The position numbers and the translations under genes were made by a program. DNA of 64,000 bases from Desulfobaculum xiamenense (GTDB taxonomy: Bacteria; Desulfobacterota; Desulfovibrionia; Desulfovibrionales; Desulfovibrionaceae), in the NCBI RefSeq assembly GCF_011927665.1, contig NZ_JAATJA010000001.1, positions 1,593,019 through 1,657,018 on the forward strand, written 5' to 3'. Below are positions 42,283 through 52,658 of this stretch, one piece after another; position 1 is the stretch's first letter, and each line of letters opens with the position of its first letter. The notes beneath the pieces are model-generated. The model did not search any database. It was not told the DNA's origin and was given only the letters and a program-made list of their open reading frames with translations.

Positions 42283-44424
42283 TCAGGCGTTGGCCTCGTC
42301 GCGAAGCTCCTGAATGAGGGTGGCCAGACCGGCGGTCTGCTGGGTCATCTCGCGCAGGGCGTCAACGGTCTCGTCGATGCTGCGCGCGGTGTCCAACGTG
42401 ATGCGGTTGACCTCCTCGATGGAGCGATTGATCTCGTCGCTGGCGGCGGACTGCTGGGCCGCAGCGGTCGCGATGCCCTGAATCTGGCTGGCGGCCGCCT
42501 CGGTGCCGGTGACGATGGTGCCGAGCATCTCGCCGGAGCGGTTGGCGTATTCCACCGCGCCCTGAAGATCCTTGGCGGCGCGCTCCATGGACGTGATGTT
42601 GCTCTCCGCCACCTTCTGGATGGCCACGATGGACGAGCCGACTTCCTTGGTGGCGTTCATGGTCTTCTCGGCCAGCTTGCGCACCTCGTCGGCGACCACG
42701 GCAAAGCCGCGTCCGGCGTCGCCAGCGCGGGCGGCCTCGATGGCGGCGTTCAGCGCCAGCAGGTTCGTCTGATCCGCGATGTCGTCGATGACGTTCATGA
42801 TGCTGCCGATGGCGCGGGCCTGCTCGTCGAGCTGCTCCATGGCCACACGCAGTTCATCGGTGTGCTTCTGAGTGGTGCCCATGGCGTCGATGGACTTGCC
42901 GACCACCTCGCGCCCGTCGCGGGCGCTGGTCATGGCCGATGCGCCCTGATTGGCGGCGTGCCCGGCGTTCTGGGCCACTTCGAGCACCGTGGCGTTCATC
43001 TCCTCCATGGCCGTAGCCGTGGCGGTGATGCGATCCTTCTGCACGTCGGTGCCACGCCGGATTTCCTCGGACTGAGCGGAGATTTCCTCCATGGCCGTGG
43101 AGATGCGCTCCACCACCACGCCGAGCTTGTCGGCGGCCTGCATAAGGCCCTCGGAACGCGCCCGGTCGGCGCGGCGTCCGGCCTCTTCGGCCTCGGCCAT
43201 GGCCTTCTCGGCCTGTGCGGTCTTCTCCCGCGCCACGCTGACCTGATTCTCGATCTCGGCGATATTCTTGCGCAGGTGCTCCACCATGACGTTCACGGCG
43301 ACCTGCATGTCGGCCACTTCGTCGTGGCCGTGCACGTCGAGCTTCACGTCGAGGTCGCCCTCGGCGATGCGGTTAACCGCAGAGGCCGTGTCTTGAATCG
43401 GGCGGGCCAGACGGCCCACAAGGAACCACAGCACGATCATGGCCAGCACGAGGCAGCCGCCGCCAATGAGCGCCGTCTGCAGGGCCATGGCGTTGACCGG
43501 GGCGAAGATGAGATTCTCATCCACAGCGAGGGACACGGCCCAGGAGGTTCCGCCCTCGCCAAGGGGCACGGGAACGGCAATGTTCAACTTGCCGTCGCGG
43601 AAGAAATGCATGCTCTCGCCGCGAGACATGGCTCTCATGATCTTGTGGGCATCAGGCTCCACGTCGTCAAAGGGCTTGCCGATGGCATCCGGATGATCGG
43701 TACGCCCGATCATGACGCCGCTGTGGCTCACGATGACAACGTCGGCACGGGTGCCGAACAGGGTGACGGAGTCGGCCAGCTTCTGGAGAAAGTCTGCGGC
43801 AAGGTCCACACCGACAACGCCGATGGACCGGCCATTGAGGCGCACGGGCGAGGTCAGCGACACAAGGGTCACCGTCTCGCCGTTGAGCTTGTAGGTGACG
43901 GGGTCGAGCACGGCCTCGCGGCCAGAGTCGCGCGCGTCGGTATACCACTTGCCCGCGTCGATATCGACGGTGATGACCTGGAAATGCATGCCGCCCACGC
44001 GGTTCCAGTACGGCACGAAGCGGCCGTCGGGGCGGTTGCCCTCGATGGCGGCGAACTCGGCGTCGCGGCCGTCAAAGGCATTGGGCTCCCAGCCGGACCA
44101 CACGCCGAGCACATTCTCGTTCTGGGCGGACAGCTCATACTGCATGGCCATGATCTGGCTGCGCTCGGGCGTGCCCGAGGTGTCCTTCTTGTAGCCCTCG
44201 AAGGTATTGGCCGTGCTGCGCGCGATGGTCAGGCCCTGATTGATGCGCGAACGAATCTTATCGGCCTCGATGGTTGCCCGTGCGGAGGCCTCCTGGACGG
44301 CCATCTCGAGGGCTTCCTCGCGCGCCGAATAGGTCGAGCAGGCGATGACGACCATAAGCGTCGCCACAAGGCACATACCCGTGAAAAACAGAGTCTTCGT
44401 CTTGATCGAACGAAACGCTAACAC
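42283..44424 (-). CDS. Methyl-accepting chemotaxis protein, dCache type
   Basis: A 713-residue chemoreceptor. A membrane helix (about 10-30), a periplasmic dCache-like ligand domain (about 35-310, with [21 protein letters not shown] and WYTDAR), and a second helix (about 316-337) lead to a HAMP segment (338-395), a coiled coil and the signalling domain with the conserved hairpin ([22 protein letters not shown] split across 549-570). The ligand is unknown. The start is GTG 44424, with AGGAGG 6 bases upstream. It is collinear without net gaps with the gene at 45023-47164, and their signalling halves are nearly identical even in DNA. Confidence 0.93.
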   Translation of the reverse strand: MLAFRSIKTKTLFFTGMCLVATLMVVIACSTYSAREEALEMAVQEASARATIEADKIRSRINQGLTIARSTANTFEGYKKDTSGTPERSQIMAMQYELSAQNENVLGVWSGWEPNAFDGRDAEFAAIEGNRPDGRFVPYWNRVGGMHFQVITVDIDAGKWYTDARDSGREAVLDPVTYKLNGETVTLVSLTSPVRLNGRSIGVVGVDLAADFLQKLADSVTLFGTRADVVIVSHSGVMIGRTDHPDAIGKPFDDVEPDAHKIMRAMSRGESMHFFRDGKLNIAVPVPLGEGGTSWAVSLAVDENLIFAPVNAMALQTALIGGGCLVLAMIVLWFLVGRLARPIQDTASAVNRIAEGDLDVKLDVHGHDEVADMQVAVNVMVEHLRKNIAEIENQVSVAREKTAQAEKAMAEAEEAGRRADRARSEGLMQAADKLGVVVERISTAMEEISAQSEEIRRGTDVQKDRITATATAMEEMNATVLEVAQNAGHAANQGASAMTSARDGREVVGKSIDAMGTTQKHTDELRVAMEQLDEQARAIGSIMNVIDDIADQTNLLALNAAIEAARAGDAGRGFAVVADEVRKLAEKTMNATKEVGSSIVAIQKVAESNITSMERAAKDLQGAVEYANRSGEMLGTIVTGTEAAASQIQGIATAAAQQSAASDEINRSIEEVNRITLDTARSIDETVDALREMTQQTAGLATLIQELRDEANA
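42292..43280. repeat. Direct repeat A of the chemoreceptor signalling region
   Basis: About 990 bases nearly identical to 45032-46020 with a constant offset of 2740 and no gaps; many synonymous positions also agree. It encodes the HAMP-distal and signalling parts of the receptor. Confidence 0.85.
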
Positions 44425-45022
44425 GAAATCCTCCTGAAAATGGAAATGACACTTTCCGACGGTTGCGCTTCACGCACTCGTCGCGCAGGGCGCATGTCCG
44501 CTCAGCGGAGCAGCGGCCCTGCATGGTGATGATCTCTCGCACTCCAGCCAATCCGGCACTGTCACGCAGCGCCCGCACTGCCGCACGAGCTTGCGTGCCG
44601 GAACGTCCTGCGCACCGCTCACCCATCCCGTCGGTCAGCTTGTCTACATCAAAAATAGTGGACGCAGAGATTTGCCATGCATCAATGCGCCATGCAACCA
44701 CATTTTTACATATTGGTATAAACTGACATATCACTAAAATCCAAAAACTGATATTCTGAACACGATCACTCTCCATAACTTACTGAAATCAAAAAGTGTA
44801 TCCACTAAACTTTTTAGGCCCGAAGCAGCATATTTTCATAATCGCGATCAGACGACACAGTGTAGCCGACAGGACGAGCGATACATCGCGACCAACGCAG
44901 AAACTCCCCGCGTGGCAACTCATTGCGATCCACGACAAAGCACACCGACCGTCGGCCAGAAGCCATAAAAAAGGCTCCACAGCCATAGCTGTGGAGCCTT
45001 TTCATGAATTCCTCGCACTCTT
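44425..45022. other. Intergenic region, partly AT-rich
   Basis: The part from about 44640 to 44860 is clearly richer in A and T than its surroundings and should hold the promoter of the first chemoreceptor gene. The terminator at 44965-45002 belongs to the second. I see no gene and no convincing sigma-28 site. Confidence 0.55.
44965..45002 (-). terminator. Terminator of the second chemoreceptor gene
   Basis: A perfect 15-bp stem (44969-44983 with 44988-45002), 4-base loop, then a T-run on the minus strand. Confidence 0.92.
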
Positions 45023-47164
45023 TTACATTTCGGCCTCGTCGCGAAGCTCCTGAATGAGTGTGGCCAGACCGGCGGTCTGCTGGGTCATCTCGCGCAGGGC
45101 GTCAACGGTCTCCTCGATGCTGCGCGCAGTGTCCAGCGTGATACGATTGACCTCCTCGATGGAGCGGTTGATCTCGTCGCTGGCGGCGGACTGCTGGGCC
45201 GCAGCGGTGGCGATGCCCTGAATCTGGCTGGCGGCCGCCTCGGTGCCGGTGACGATGGTCCCAAGCATCTCACCGGAGCGGTTGGCGTATTCCACCGCGC
45301 CCTGAAGATCCTTGGTGGCACGCTCCATGGACGTGATGTTGCTCTCGGCCACCTTCTGGATGGCCACGATGGACGAGCCGACTTCCTTGGTGGCGTTCAT
45401 GGTCTTCTCGGCCAGCTTGCGCACCTCGTCGGCGACCACGGCGAAGCCGCGCCCGGCGTCGCCCGCGCGAGCGGCCTCGATGGCGGCGTTGAGCGCCAGC
45501 AGGTTCGTCTGGTCCGCAATGTCGTCGATGACGTTCATGATGCTGCCGATGGCACGGGCCTGCTCGTCGAGCTGCTCCATGGCCTTGTGCAATTCGTCGG
45601 TGTGCTTCTGGGTGGTACCCATTGCCTCGATGGACTTGCCGACCACCTCGCGCCCGTCACGGGCGCTGGTCATGGCGGATGCGCCCTGATTGGCGGCATC
45701 CCCTGCATTCTGGGCCACCTCCAGCACCGTGGCGTTCATCTCCTCCATGGCCGTGGCCGTAGAGGCGATACGGTCCTTCTGCACATCGGTACCGCGTCGA
45801 ATTTCCTCGGACTGGGCGGAGATTTCCTCCATGGCCGTGGAAATGCGTTCCACCACCACCCCGAGCCTGTCGGCGGCCTGCAAAAGGCCCTCAGAGCGCG
45901 CCCGGTCGGCGCGACGTCCGGCCTCTTCGGCCTCGACCATGGCCGCCTCGGCCTGTGCTGTCTTCTCCCGCGCCACGCGAACCTGATTCTCGATCTCGGT
46001 GATATTCTTGCGCAGGTGCTCCACCATGACATTCACGGCAGCCTGCATGTTGGACACCTCATCGTCCCCGCGCACGTCGAGCTTCACGTCGAGGTCGCCG
46101 TCGGCAATGCGTTTGACGGCCACGGCGGTATCCTGAATGGGGCGCACAAGGCGACCGGAGAGAAACCACAGCACAATCATGGCCAGCGCGAGGCAGCCGC
46201 CACCGATGAGCGCCGTCTGCACAGCCATGGCATTGGCGCGGTCGAAGATGATGTCCTCGTCCACTTCAAGGGCCAGTCCCCAGATGGTTCCGCTCTTTCC
46301 GAACGACACAGGCACGGCGATATGCAGCTGACCGTTGCGGGAAAAATGACGTTCCTCACCGCGCGACATGGCTTTCATAATCATTCGCGCCTCGGGCTCC
46401 GCATCGGCGTACGGCTTGCCGATGGCGTCGGGCCGATCGGTATGGGCCAGCATGACGCCACTGCCGCTGACAAGGGTCACCTCCGCACGCACCCCGAACA
46501 GGGTGACTGAGTCGGCCAATTCCTCAAGGAAATCGCCCGTCACATCCACGCCGACCACACCTACGGACCGCCCGTCCACGCGAATGGGTGCGGCCAGCGA
46601 AACCACCGTCACCCGCTGACCGCTCATGTCGTACACGATGGGATCGAGCACGGTCTCGCGGCCGCTATCGCGGGGATTCGTGTACCATGCGCCGGAGTCG
46701 AGGTCGGCCTTGATGTCCTGGAAATGCATGCCACCCACGCGGTTCCAGTAGGGCACGAAACGGCCGTCAGCCTTGCAGCCCGGCGCGGAGCGGAACTCGT
46801 CGTCACGCCCGTCAAAGGCATTGGGCTCCCAGCCGGACCACACGCCCAGAACGGCCTCGTTCAGCGAGGCGATCTCGTACTGCATGGAGATGATCTGACT
46901 GCGCTCGGCCGCGCCAGCGGTGTCCTTCCTGTACCCTGCCAGCATCTGTGCCGTGCTACGAGCGATGGTCAAGCCCGTATCGATGCGCTCACGGATGCGG
47001 GATGCCTCCATCCGCGCCTGCGCGGTGGCCTCGCGCAGGGCATTTTCCTGTGCGGCCTCACGGGCCAAATACGTCGAGCAGGCCAATACCGTCATGAGCG
47101 ACGCAACAAGGCACAGCCCCGCAAAGAACATAGTCTTCGTTCTGATCGAATGAAAAGCGAACAC
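45023..47164 (-). CDS. Methyl-accepting chemotaxis protein, dCache type
   Basis: A 713-residue chemoreceptor, the same length as its downstream neighbour and collinear with it along the whole gene. Its periplasmic domain keeps the same signatures ([24 protein letters not shown]) but differs at many positions, so the ligand may differ. HAMP, coiled coil and signalling hairpin are almost identical to the first copy. The start is GTG 47164, preceded by GGGGAGGAAA; the frame is open to 47284, but that part is not conserved. It has its own terminator, so it is transcribed separately. Confidence 0.93.
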   Translation of the reverse strand: MFAFHSIRTKTMFFAGLCLVASLMTVLACSTYLAREAAQENALREATAQARMEASRIRERIDTGLTIARSTAQMLAGYRKDTAGAAERSQIISMQYEIASLNEAVLGVWSGWEPNAFDGRDDEFRSAPGCKADGRFVPYWNRVGGMHFQDIKADLDSGAWYTNPRDSGRETVLDPIVYDMSGQRVTVVSLAAPIRVDGRSVGVVGVDVTGDFLEELADSVTLFGVRAEVTLVSGSGVMLAHTDRPDAIGKPYADAEPEARMIMKAMSRGEERHFSRNGQLHIAVPVSFGKSGTIWGLALEVDEDIIFDRANAMAVQTALIGGGCLALAMIVLWFLSGRLVRPIQDTAVAVKRIADGDLDVKLDVRGDDEVSNMQAAVNVMVEHLRKNITEIENQVRVAREKTAQAEAAMVEAEEAGRRADRARSEGLLQAADRLGVVVERISTAMEEISAQSEEIRRGTDVQKDRIASTATAMEEMNATVLEVAQNAGDAANQGASAMTSARDGREVVGKSIEAMGTTQKHTDELHKAMEQLDEQARAIGSIMNVIDDIADQTNLLALNAAIEAARAGDAGRGFAVVADEVRKLAEKTMNATKEVGSSIVAIQKVAESNITSMERATKDLQGAVEYANRSGEMLGTIVTGTEAAASQIQGIATAAAQQSAASDEINRSIEEVNRITLDTARSIEETVDALREMTQQTAGLATLIQELRDEAEM
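45032..46020. repeat. Direct repeat B of the chemoreceptor signalling region
   Basis: Partner of 42292-43280, offset 2740 and gap-free. The periplasmic halves further along are much less alike, which suggests recent duplication or gene conversion confined to the signalling part. Confidence 0.85.
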
Positions 47165-47564
47165 GGTTTCCTCCCCGAATGTCAGATGAGGGACTCGCCC
47201 AAAACACGTGGCACACCCCATCCTTGATGCTTTTCCAGACTGCCGGGTCTGCGTACGACAGAGATGTCGCCCAATGCGACACACTCACCGCGAGTCGCGC
47301 CATGTCCGACGCCGCCCCGATGCGGACCACGCGTCCATCGCCACAGCGACAGAACGCCCGGACACCGCGCCGCATCTACGTCCGTACGCACAAGGCGTCA
47401 CGAAACAAGGCAAAACGCATGTCCACCGCACGCAACGCCCCGCCATTATGGAGCAACATTCGCGCCACACAGCTCGCTCCATCCGCGCTTCTTTCGACCA
47501 TGCAACAAAAAGCCCCCGCGATGCGTCCATCGCGAGGGCCTTGCCAAGACAGTGGCTAGGCGGC
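47165..47564. other. Intergenic region
   Basis: Holds the promoter zone of the second chemoreceptor gene and the terminator of the third (47506-47539). I recognise nothing else. Confidence 0.5.
47506..47539 (-). terminator. Terminator of the third chemoreceptor gene
   Basis: A 12-position stem with one mismatch (47512-47523 with 47528-47539), 4-base loop, followed on the minus strand by a T-run. Confidence 0.8.
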
Positions 47565-49712
47565 CTACATTTCCGCCTCGTCCCGAAGTTCCTGAATGAG
47601 CGCCGACAGGTCGCTGGCCTGCTGCGCCAACTCACGCAGTGCCTCGGTGGACTCCTCCACGCTACGGGCAGTGTCCATGGCGATGCGGTTGATCTCGTCG
47701 ATGGAGTGGTTGATCTCCTCACTGGCGGCCGACTGCTCCTCTGCCGCGGTGGCGATGCCCTGAATCTGCCCGGCAGACGACTCCGTGCCCACCACGATGG
47801 CCTTGAGCGCCTCACCGGAACGATTGGCGAGGTCCACGGCATCGTCGAGGTCCTTAACCGCCAGTTCCATGGACGACACGTTGCTGTCCGCCACCTGCTG
47901 GATGGCCTTGATGGAATCCCCGACCTCCTTGGTGGCGGTCATGGTCTTCTCGGCGAGCTTTCGCACCTCGTCGGCGACGACAGCGAAACCACGCCCGGCG
48001 TCGCCCGCGCGGGCGGCCTCGATGGCAGCGTTCAGCGCCAACAGATTCGTCTGGTCCGCGATGTCGTCGATGACGGTCATGATATGCCCAATGGCCTTGG
48101 CCTTCTCGTCGAGCTGGGCCATGTTGTCGCGCAATTGCTGGGCCTGACGCTGGGTGGTGGTCATGGCCTTGATGGAACGCTCCACGACATCCGCGCCCTC
48201 CTGCGCCTTGTCCCGCGCGTCGGACCCCTGCTCGGCGGCGTTGCCCGCGTTCTGCGCCACCTCAAGCACCGTGGCGTTCATCTCCTCCATGGCCGTGGCC
48301 GTCGAGGAAATGCGCTCGCGCTGCACCTCGGTGCCCTTGCGGATCTCGTCCGACTGCGCGGAAATCTCCTCCGTGGCGGTGGAGATACGCTCGACCACGC
48401 TGGCGAGCTTTTCCGCCGCCTGCAACATGCCCTCCGCCCGCGCGCGCTCGGCCCGCGCCTTGGCCTGCTCGGCCTCGGCCATGGCGCTTTCGGCCTGCGC
48501 GGTCTTCTCTTGCGCCAGCATGACCTGACTCTCGATCTCGGCGATGTTCTCGCGCAGCTTTCCGGCCATGACGTTGACCGCACCCTGCATCACTGCCACC
48601 TCGTCACGCCCGCGCGGGGCAAGGCGCACATCGAGATTTCCCTCGGCGATGCCGTTGACCGCGTGGGCCGTCTCCCGGATGGGACGGGCCAGCACGCCCG
48701 CGACGAACCACAACACGATCAGCGCGCCCACGACGCACGCCCCGCCGATAAGCGTGGAGCGCATGGCCATGGCGTTGGCGACCGAATAGATGACGCCCTC
48801 GCGAATGGACATGCTCACGGCCCAGTAGGTCCCGCTGGCCCCGAAAGTCATGGGAACGACGATGCGCAGCCGCCCGTCCGCGAAGTCATGGAACGGCTTG
48901 CCGCCCTCGATGCGCCGCATCACGTCGTCGGCGTCGGCGAAGACCTCGGAGAGCGCCTTGCCCGCCTGTTCCGGCTTCCCCGTATGGGCGGCGATGGTCG
49001 CGGCATGGCTCACGAGAACCACGTCGGCCTTTTCGCCGAAGAGTTCGATGGAATCGGCAAGCGTCTGAAGGAAATCCACGGCGAGGTCCACCCCGGCCAC
49101 GGCGATAGACGTGCCGTCCACGCGCACCGGCACCGCAAGGCTGACCACCATGACCGTCTTGCCGCCAATCTCGTAGGCGAACGGCTCCAGCACCGTTTCA
49201 CGCCCGGAGTTGAGCGGGCGGAAGTACCACGATCCGGCCTGCGGGTCCTCGTAGGTGGAGCACGGCTCCAGATGCAGCCCGCCCACCTTGTTCCAGTAGG
49301 GGACGAACCGTCCGGTCTGATCGTGCCCCTCGTCGTACTTCACGTGCTCCGCGTCGCGCCCATCCAACGCGTTCGACTCCCACACCGTCCACGTTCCGAG
49401 GAGATCGTCGTTGCCGTCGGCCACGGTACGCAGAATGCCGTTGAGCACATCGCGCGACGGCTCCGTCCACTCCTCCTTGATGCCAAGGAAGGTTTGCGAA
49501 AGGCCCCGCGCGGCGTCGAGGCCGACCTCGAACCGGCTGCGCACCTTGAGCGACTCGATGGTGGCCTGATTGGTGGCCTCACCCAGCGCAGTACGCAAGG
49601 CCTCGGTCCGCGACGACGTCGTCGAATACGCGATGACCGCGAGAATGGTCACCACCAGACACAACCCTGACGAGAAGACGATCTTCCCCTTGATGGAACG
49701 AAACGAGTACAC
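47565..49712 (-). CDS. Methyl-accepting chemotaxis protein, dCache type
   Basis: A 715-residue chemoreceptor, the most diverged of the three tandem copies. It has an N-terminal helix, a dCache-like domain ([25 protein letters not shown]), a second helix, HAMP and a signalling domain with the [20 protein letters not shown] hairpin. The HAMP-distal region is Ala/Glu-rich coiled coil ([16 protein letters not shown]). The start is GTG 49712, with AAGGAGGA upstream. Sharing GTG starts, the FRSIK-type N-terminus and the ligand-domain signature, it belongs to the same duplication series. Confidence 0.93.
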   Translation of the reverse strand: MYSFRSIKGKIVFSSGLCLVVTILAVIAYSTTSSRTEALRTALGEATNQATIESLKVRSRFEVGLDAARGLSQTFLGIKEEWTEPSRDVLNGILRTVADGNDDLLGTWTVWESNALDGRDAEHVKYDEGHDQTGRFVPYWNKVGGLHLEPCSTYEDPQAGSWYFRPLNSGRETVLEPFAYEIGGKTVMVVSLAVPVRVDGTSIAVAGVDLAVDFLQTLADSIELFGEKADVVLVSHAATIAAHTGKPEQAGKALSEVFADADDVMRRIEGGKPFHDFADGRLRIVVPMTFGASGTYWAVSMSIREGVIYSVANAMAMRSTLIGGACVVGALIVLWFVAGVLARPIRETAHAVNGIAEGNLDVRLAPRGRDEVAVMQGAVNVMAGKLRENIAEIESQVMLAQEKTAQAESAMAEAEQAKARAERARAEGMLQAAEKLASVVERISTATEEISAQSDEIRKGTEVQRERISSTATAMEEMNATVLEVAQNAGNAAEQGSDARDKAQEGADVVERSIKAMTTTQRQAQQLRDNMAQLDEKAKAIGHIMTVIDDIADQTNLLALNAAIEAARAGDAGRGFAVVADEVRKLAEKTMTATKEVGDSIKAIQQVADSNVSSMELAVKDLDDAVDLANRSGEALKAIVVGTESSAGQIQGIATAAEEQSAASEEINHSIDEINRIAMDTARSVEESTEALRELAQQASDLSALIQELRDEAEM

Positions 49713-49845
49713 TGCGTCCTCCTTGCCCCTCGGCATCCGCCGCCCAAAATCCCCGCATCACTCGGCCGGACCGACACTTTCCCACCATGGTAGCATGCCC
49801 GCCACGCCGTGTCTTCCCCGGAGCGACGCCCTGCGCGACAGCCGC

Positions 49846-49878
49846 AAAAAAGGCGCGGTCCCTCAAGGGTGCCGCGCC
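49846..49878 (-). terminator. Terminator of the psp operon
   Basis: A 7-bp stem GGCGCGG (49852-49858) with CCGCGCC (49872-49878), then six T on the minus strand, shortly after the pspC stop. Confidence 0.75.
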
Positions 49879-49904
49879 CGTTCATCAGCGTGCGTATCCG
49901 GAAA

Positions 49905-50324
49905 CTAGCCGCGCATGCGGCGCTCCCACTGGAAATCGGACGAGGTCACAATGTCCTCGGCGCGCCGGATACGGCGTTCGAGGCGCTCGAATTTCTCGCG
50001 CAACCGGCCAAGAGCCAGTGACCGCGAGCGAGCGTAGGAGTCGTAGAATTCGCGCTCCGAGGGCGAATGCACCGGCACTACCGGCTCGCGCCGCATGATG
50101 ATCGCGGCCATGAAATACAGGAACACGCCGGGCCACAGCCCCGTGAACAGCACGAGAAGCACCGTGAAGAACCGAAGCCAGAAGACCGAAATATCGAAAT
50201 GGTTGGCCAAGCCCTGACACACACCGAGAAACACGGCATTGCGCGAGCGATACAGCCCCGCCCCGCCGCGCCTTGGACCGCAGTTCCACGACTCCCAGCC
50301 GTTACCGCGCTGGCGTCCGTTCAT
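49905..50324 (-). CDS. pspC: PspC-domain phage-shock protein
   Basis: A 139-residue protein: a PspC domain (about 17-80, LYRSRNAVFLGVCQGLANHFD then FFTVLLVLFTGLWPGVFLYFMAAII) followed by a long, Arg-rich helical tail (about 95-139). PspC is an inner-membrane partner that senses envelope stress and relieves PspA inhibition. ATG 50324 follows pspB by 19 bases; the longer frame to 50363 would overlap pspB. It is the last gene of the operon. Confidence 0.88.
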   Translation of the reverse strand: MNGRQRGNGWESWNCGPRRGGAGLYRSRNAVFLGVCQGLANHFDISVFWLRFFTVLLVLFTGLWPGVFLYFMAAIIMRREPVVPVHSPSEREFYDSYARSRSLALGRLREKFERLERRIRRAEDIVTSSDFQWERRMRG

Positions 50325-50343
50325 ACCGTCGCCCCGGCAGCCC

Positions 50344-50601
50344 CTATGAGTCCTTGCGCGCATCGGCCTTGCCTCCCTCGTCGCGCTTCTCCTGCTCGAA
50401 AAGCAGGGTCTCCAGCACGTCCATGCGTTCCTCCAGCCGGTTCATGCTGCTGTACATCTCCTGAATCATGCGGGTTTCGTCCACCCGCTCCTGCGGTTCG
50501 CTGCGGGAAAAGATGCCGGAAAACATCTTCGCGACCAGAAAGACAATACCCACGACCACAGCCAGAGGCAGCAGGATGAACCAGATTCCGAAATGATGCA
50601 T
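50344..50601 (-). CDS. pspB: PspB-like phage-shock protein
   Basis: An 85-residue protein with one N-terminal membrane helix (about 4-28) and a cytoplasmic coiled coil (about 44-72, MIQEMYSSMNRLEERMDVLETL), the plan of PspB, which acts with PspC on PspA. It lies between pspA and pspC on the same strand. Sequence identity to enterobacterial PspB is not obvious by eye; topology and place carry the call. Confidence 0.8.
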   Translation of the reverse strand: MHHFGIWFILLPLAVVVGIVFLVAKMFSGIFSRSEPQERVDETRMIQEMYSSMNRLEERMDVLETLLFEQEKRDEGGKADARKDS

Positions 50602-50658
50602 AGGGTCCCGTTCCTTCGTGTTGCACCCGCGCGGGCCGCGCGGGCCGCCGGGATAATG

Positions 50659-51336
50659 TTAGCGTTCCCCGGAGTCCTTGTTCTGCGCCGCCTGCTTCAT
50701 CCGGGCCAGTTCCGCCTCTATGCCGTCTTCCTTCTCCAGAAGGACGAATTCGTCTTCGAGGTTCGTCCGTCTAGCGGGCGCAGCCAGTTCGGCCTCTGCC
50801 TCCAGACGTTCGATGCGGCTCTCGAACTTGTCGAAACGGAGCATGGCGTCGCCGCTTTCGGCGCGCGTCAGCGTGTGTCCGGCCCGCTTGCGCTCTGTGG
50901 CGCGGGCGTGGCGCTGCACCAGCAGGCGCTGCTTCTCGCGGGCCGAGGCGAGCTTGTCCTCAAGGCGGGCGATGTCATCGCGGGCCTGCTCCACAAGAGC
51001 ATCCAGATGCGCGGCCTCTTCGTCAAGGCTTTCCAGTCTGCGCTGCCACACGGCCTTCTCGGCCAGAGCCTCGCGAGCGAGATCGTCGCGCCCCTTGTCC
51101 ACGGCCAACTCGGCACGCATGGTCCACTTTGTGGCGCTCTCGCGCACGCCCTCGAACTCGCGTTCGAGGTTCTTCCTGTCAGCCATGAACTTCGCGCAGG
51201 ACGACTTGAGTTCGACCAGCGTCTCCTCCATCTCCTGCACCATGAGCCGGATGAGCTTTTCGGGATCCTCGGCGCGGTCCAGAAGCGAATTGAGATTGGA
51301 ACTGACGATATCCTTGAATCGGGTGAACACGCCCAT
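50659..51336 (-). CDS. pspA: Phage-shock protein A (PspA/IM30 family)
   Basis: A 225-residue, almost wholly helical protein with the PspA start MGVFTRFKDIVSSNLNSLLD and long coiled coils (about 25-180). It is a membrane-associated ESCRT-III-like scaffold that supports the inner membrane and in the resting state inhibits PspF. GGAGGAAAACC lies before ATG 51336. The operon is driven by the sigma-54 promoter at 51390-51405, with pspF divergent. Confidence 0.93.
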   Translation of the reverse strand: MGVFTRFKDIVSSNLNSLLDRAEDPEKLIRLMVQEMEETLVELKSSCAKFMADRKNLEREFEGVRESATKWTMRAELAVDKGRDDLAREALAEKAVWQRRLESLDEEAAHLDALVEQARDDIARLEDKLASAREKQRLLVQRHARATERKRAGHTLTRAESGDAMLRFDKFESRIERLEAEAELAAPARRTNLEDEFVLLEKEDGIEAELARMKQAAQNKDSGER

Positions 51337-51389
51337 GGTTTTCCTCCTGCGGTCGTTGTCCGGTTATCATGAATCGCTCTATGGGGAAA

Positions 51390-51405
51390 AGCACCAAGCA
51401 TGCCA
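51390..51405 (-). promoter_or_regulatory. Sigma-54 promoter of pspABC
   Basis: Minus strand TGGCATGCTTGGTGCT fits the TGGCACG-N4-TTGCW consensus with exact spacing: GG at -24, GC at -12. It ends 53 bases upstream of pspA, and the facing pspF gene supplies the required activator. Confidence 0.85.
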
Positions 51406-51469
51406 ACCGTGCATCTTGACATAACATACCGAAATAAAAGCTCTTTTTCCATTTGACACGAGCACGCCG

Positions 51470-51487
51470 TGGTGTTAGTTTACACCA
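51470..51487. promoter_or_regulatory. Candidate PspF enhancer site
   Basis: TGGTGT (51470-51475) and ACACCA (51482-51487), perfect 6-bp arms with a 6-base spacer. It lies about 70 bases upstream of the sigma-54 promoter and 53 bases upstream of pspF, fit for activation of pspA and autocontrol of pspF. Confidence 0.65.
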
Positions 51488-51540
51488 ACTATTGCATTTT
51501 ACCTCCAAACATTGGTCAATACGACCACCAAATCAGGCGC

Positions 51541-52569
51541 ATGGCAGCTTCAGCAGCCCTCGAAGTCATCGGGCAATCGGATGTTTTTCTCGGGTTCATG
51601 GAGCACCTGTCCCAAGCCGCAGCCGTGGACAGGCCCGTGCTCATCGTCGGTGAGCGCGGCACAGGCAAGGAGCTTGCCGCCAGACGCCTGCATTTTCTCT
51701 CGCCCCGGTGGCAGGGGCCGTTCGGTACGCTGAACTGCGCGGCCCTTGCCCCATCCCTCCTCGAATCGGAACTCTTCGGCCACGAGGCCGGCGCGTTCAC
51801 CGGAGCGGCCGCCCGCCGCGCCGGACGCTTCGAGGCCGCCGACTCCGGCACCCTCTTCCTCGACGAAATCGGCAACATGCCCCTGACCGCACAGGAAAAG
51901 ATCCTGCGCGTGGTCGAATACGGCGAGTTCGACCGCGTGGGCGGCTCCACCCCCCTGCGGGTGGACGTGCGCATCATCGGCGCGACCAACGCCGATCTCC
52001 CCGCGCTGGCGCAAGCCGGGCGCTTCAAGCGCGACCTCCTCGACAGGTTGAGCTTCGAGGTGCTGACCATCCCGCCCCTTCGCGCCCGGCGCGACGACAT
52101 CCTCCTGCTGGCAACGCATTTCGCGGCGCGCATGGCCGTCGAACTTGGGCGTGGCGATGTGCCCGCGTTCAGCGCCACCGCGCAGCGTACGCTCCTCACC
52201 CACGACTGGCCCGGCAACGTCCGCGAATTGCGAAACGCCGTGGAACGCGCCACCTACCGCGCCCAGAGTGAGCGCATCGACGACATCCAGCTCGACCCAT
52301 TCGCCTCGCCCTTCCGCCCCCGCGAGATGCCAAGCGCCGACGAGACGCGCCAGACACCGCCCGCGTCGTCCGCGCCGGAGTCCATGCCTTCGGCGGACCT
52401 GCCGGATGGCGGATTCCCCGAGGCGGTGCGTCAATTCGAAATCGCCCTTCTCACCGACGCACTCGACCGTGCGCGCCATAACCAGCGCAAGGCGGCGGAA
52501 CTCCTCGGCCTGACCTACAACCAGTTCCGCACCCTCTACCGCAAGTACACGCCGGAACTGGCGGACTGA
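51541..52569 (+). CDS. pspF: Sigma-54 activator PspF
   Basis: A 342-residue enhancer-binding protein without a receiver, as in PspF. It has an AAA+ domain with Walker A GERGTGKE (37-44), the sigma-54 contact loop GAFTGA (84-89), Walker B TLFLDE and the arginine region, then a Fis-type helix-turn-helix at the C-terminus (NQRKAAELLGLTYNQFRTLY). The N-terminus (ALEVIGQSDVFLGFMEHL, then RPVLIVGERGTGKE) resembles E. coli PspF, which supports ATG 51541 over the longer frame. An Ala/Pro linker (about 260-300) is longer than in E. coli. It activates pspABC when released by PspA. Confidence 0.93.
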   Translation: MAASAALEVIGQSDVFLGFMEHLSQAAAVDRPVLIVGERGTGKELAARRLHFLSPRWQGPFGTLNCAALAPSLLESELFGHEAGAFTGAAARRAGRFEAADSGTLFLDEIGNMPLTAQEKILRVVEYGEFDRVGGSTPLRVDVRIIGATNADLPALAQAGRFKRDLLDRLSFEVLTIPPLRARRDDILLLATHFAARMAVELGRGDVPAFSATAQRTLLTHDWPGNVRELRNAVERATYRAQSERIDDIQLDPFASPFRPREMPSADETRQTPPASSAPESMPSADLPDGGFPEAVRQFEIALLTDALDRARHNQRKAAELLGLTYNQFRTLYRKYTPELAD

Positions 52570-52601
52570 TCACCCACGCAAAATCACCCGCGCAGAACGA
52601 A

Positions 52602-52629
52602 AAACCCCCGCCGTTTCCGGCGGGGGTTT
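52602..52629. terminator. Bidirectional terminator between pspF and putA
   Basis: A 12-bp stem (52602-52613 with 52618-52629), TTTC loop, T-tracts on both strands. Confidence 0.88.
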
Positions 52630-52658
52630 CGTTGCATGCGTGTTGTCCGAACGACGTA

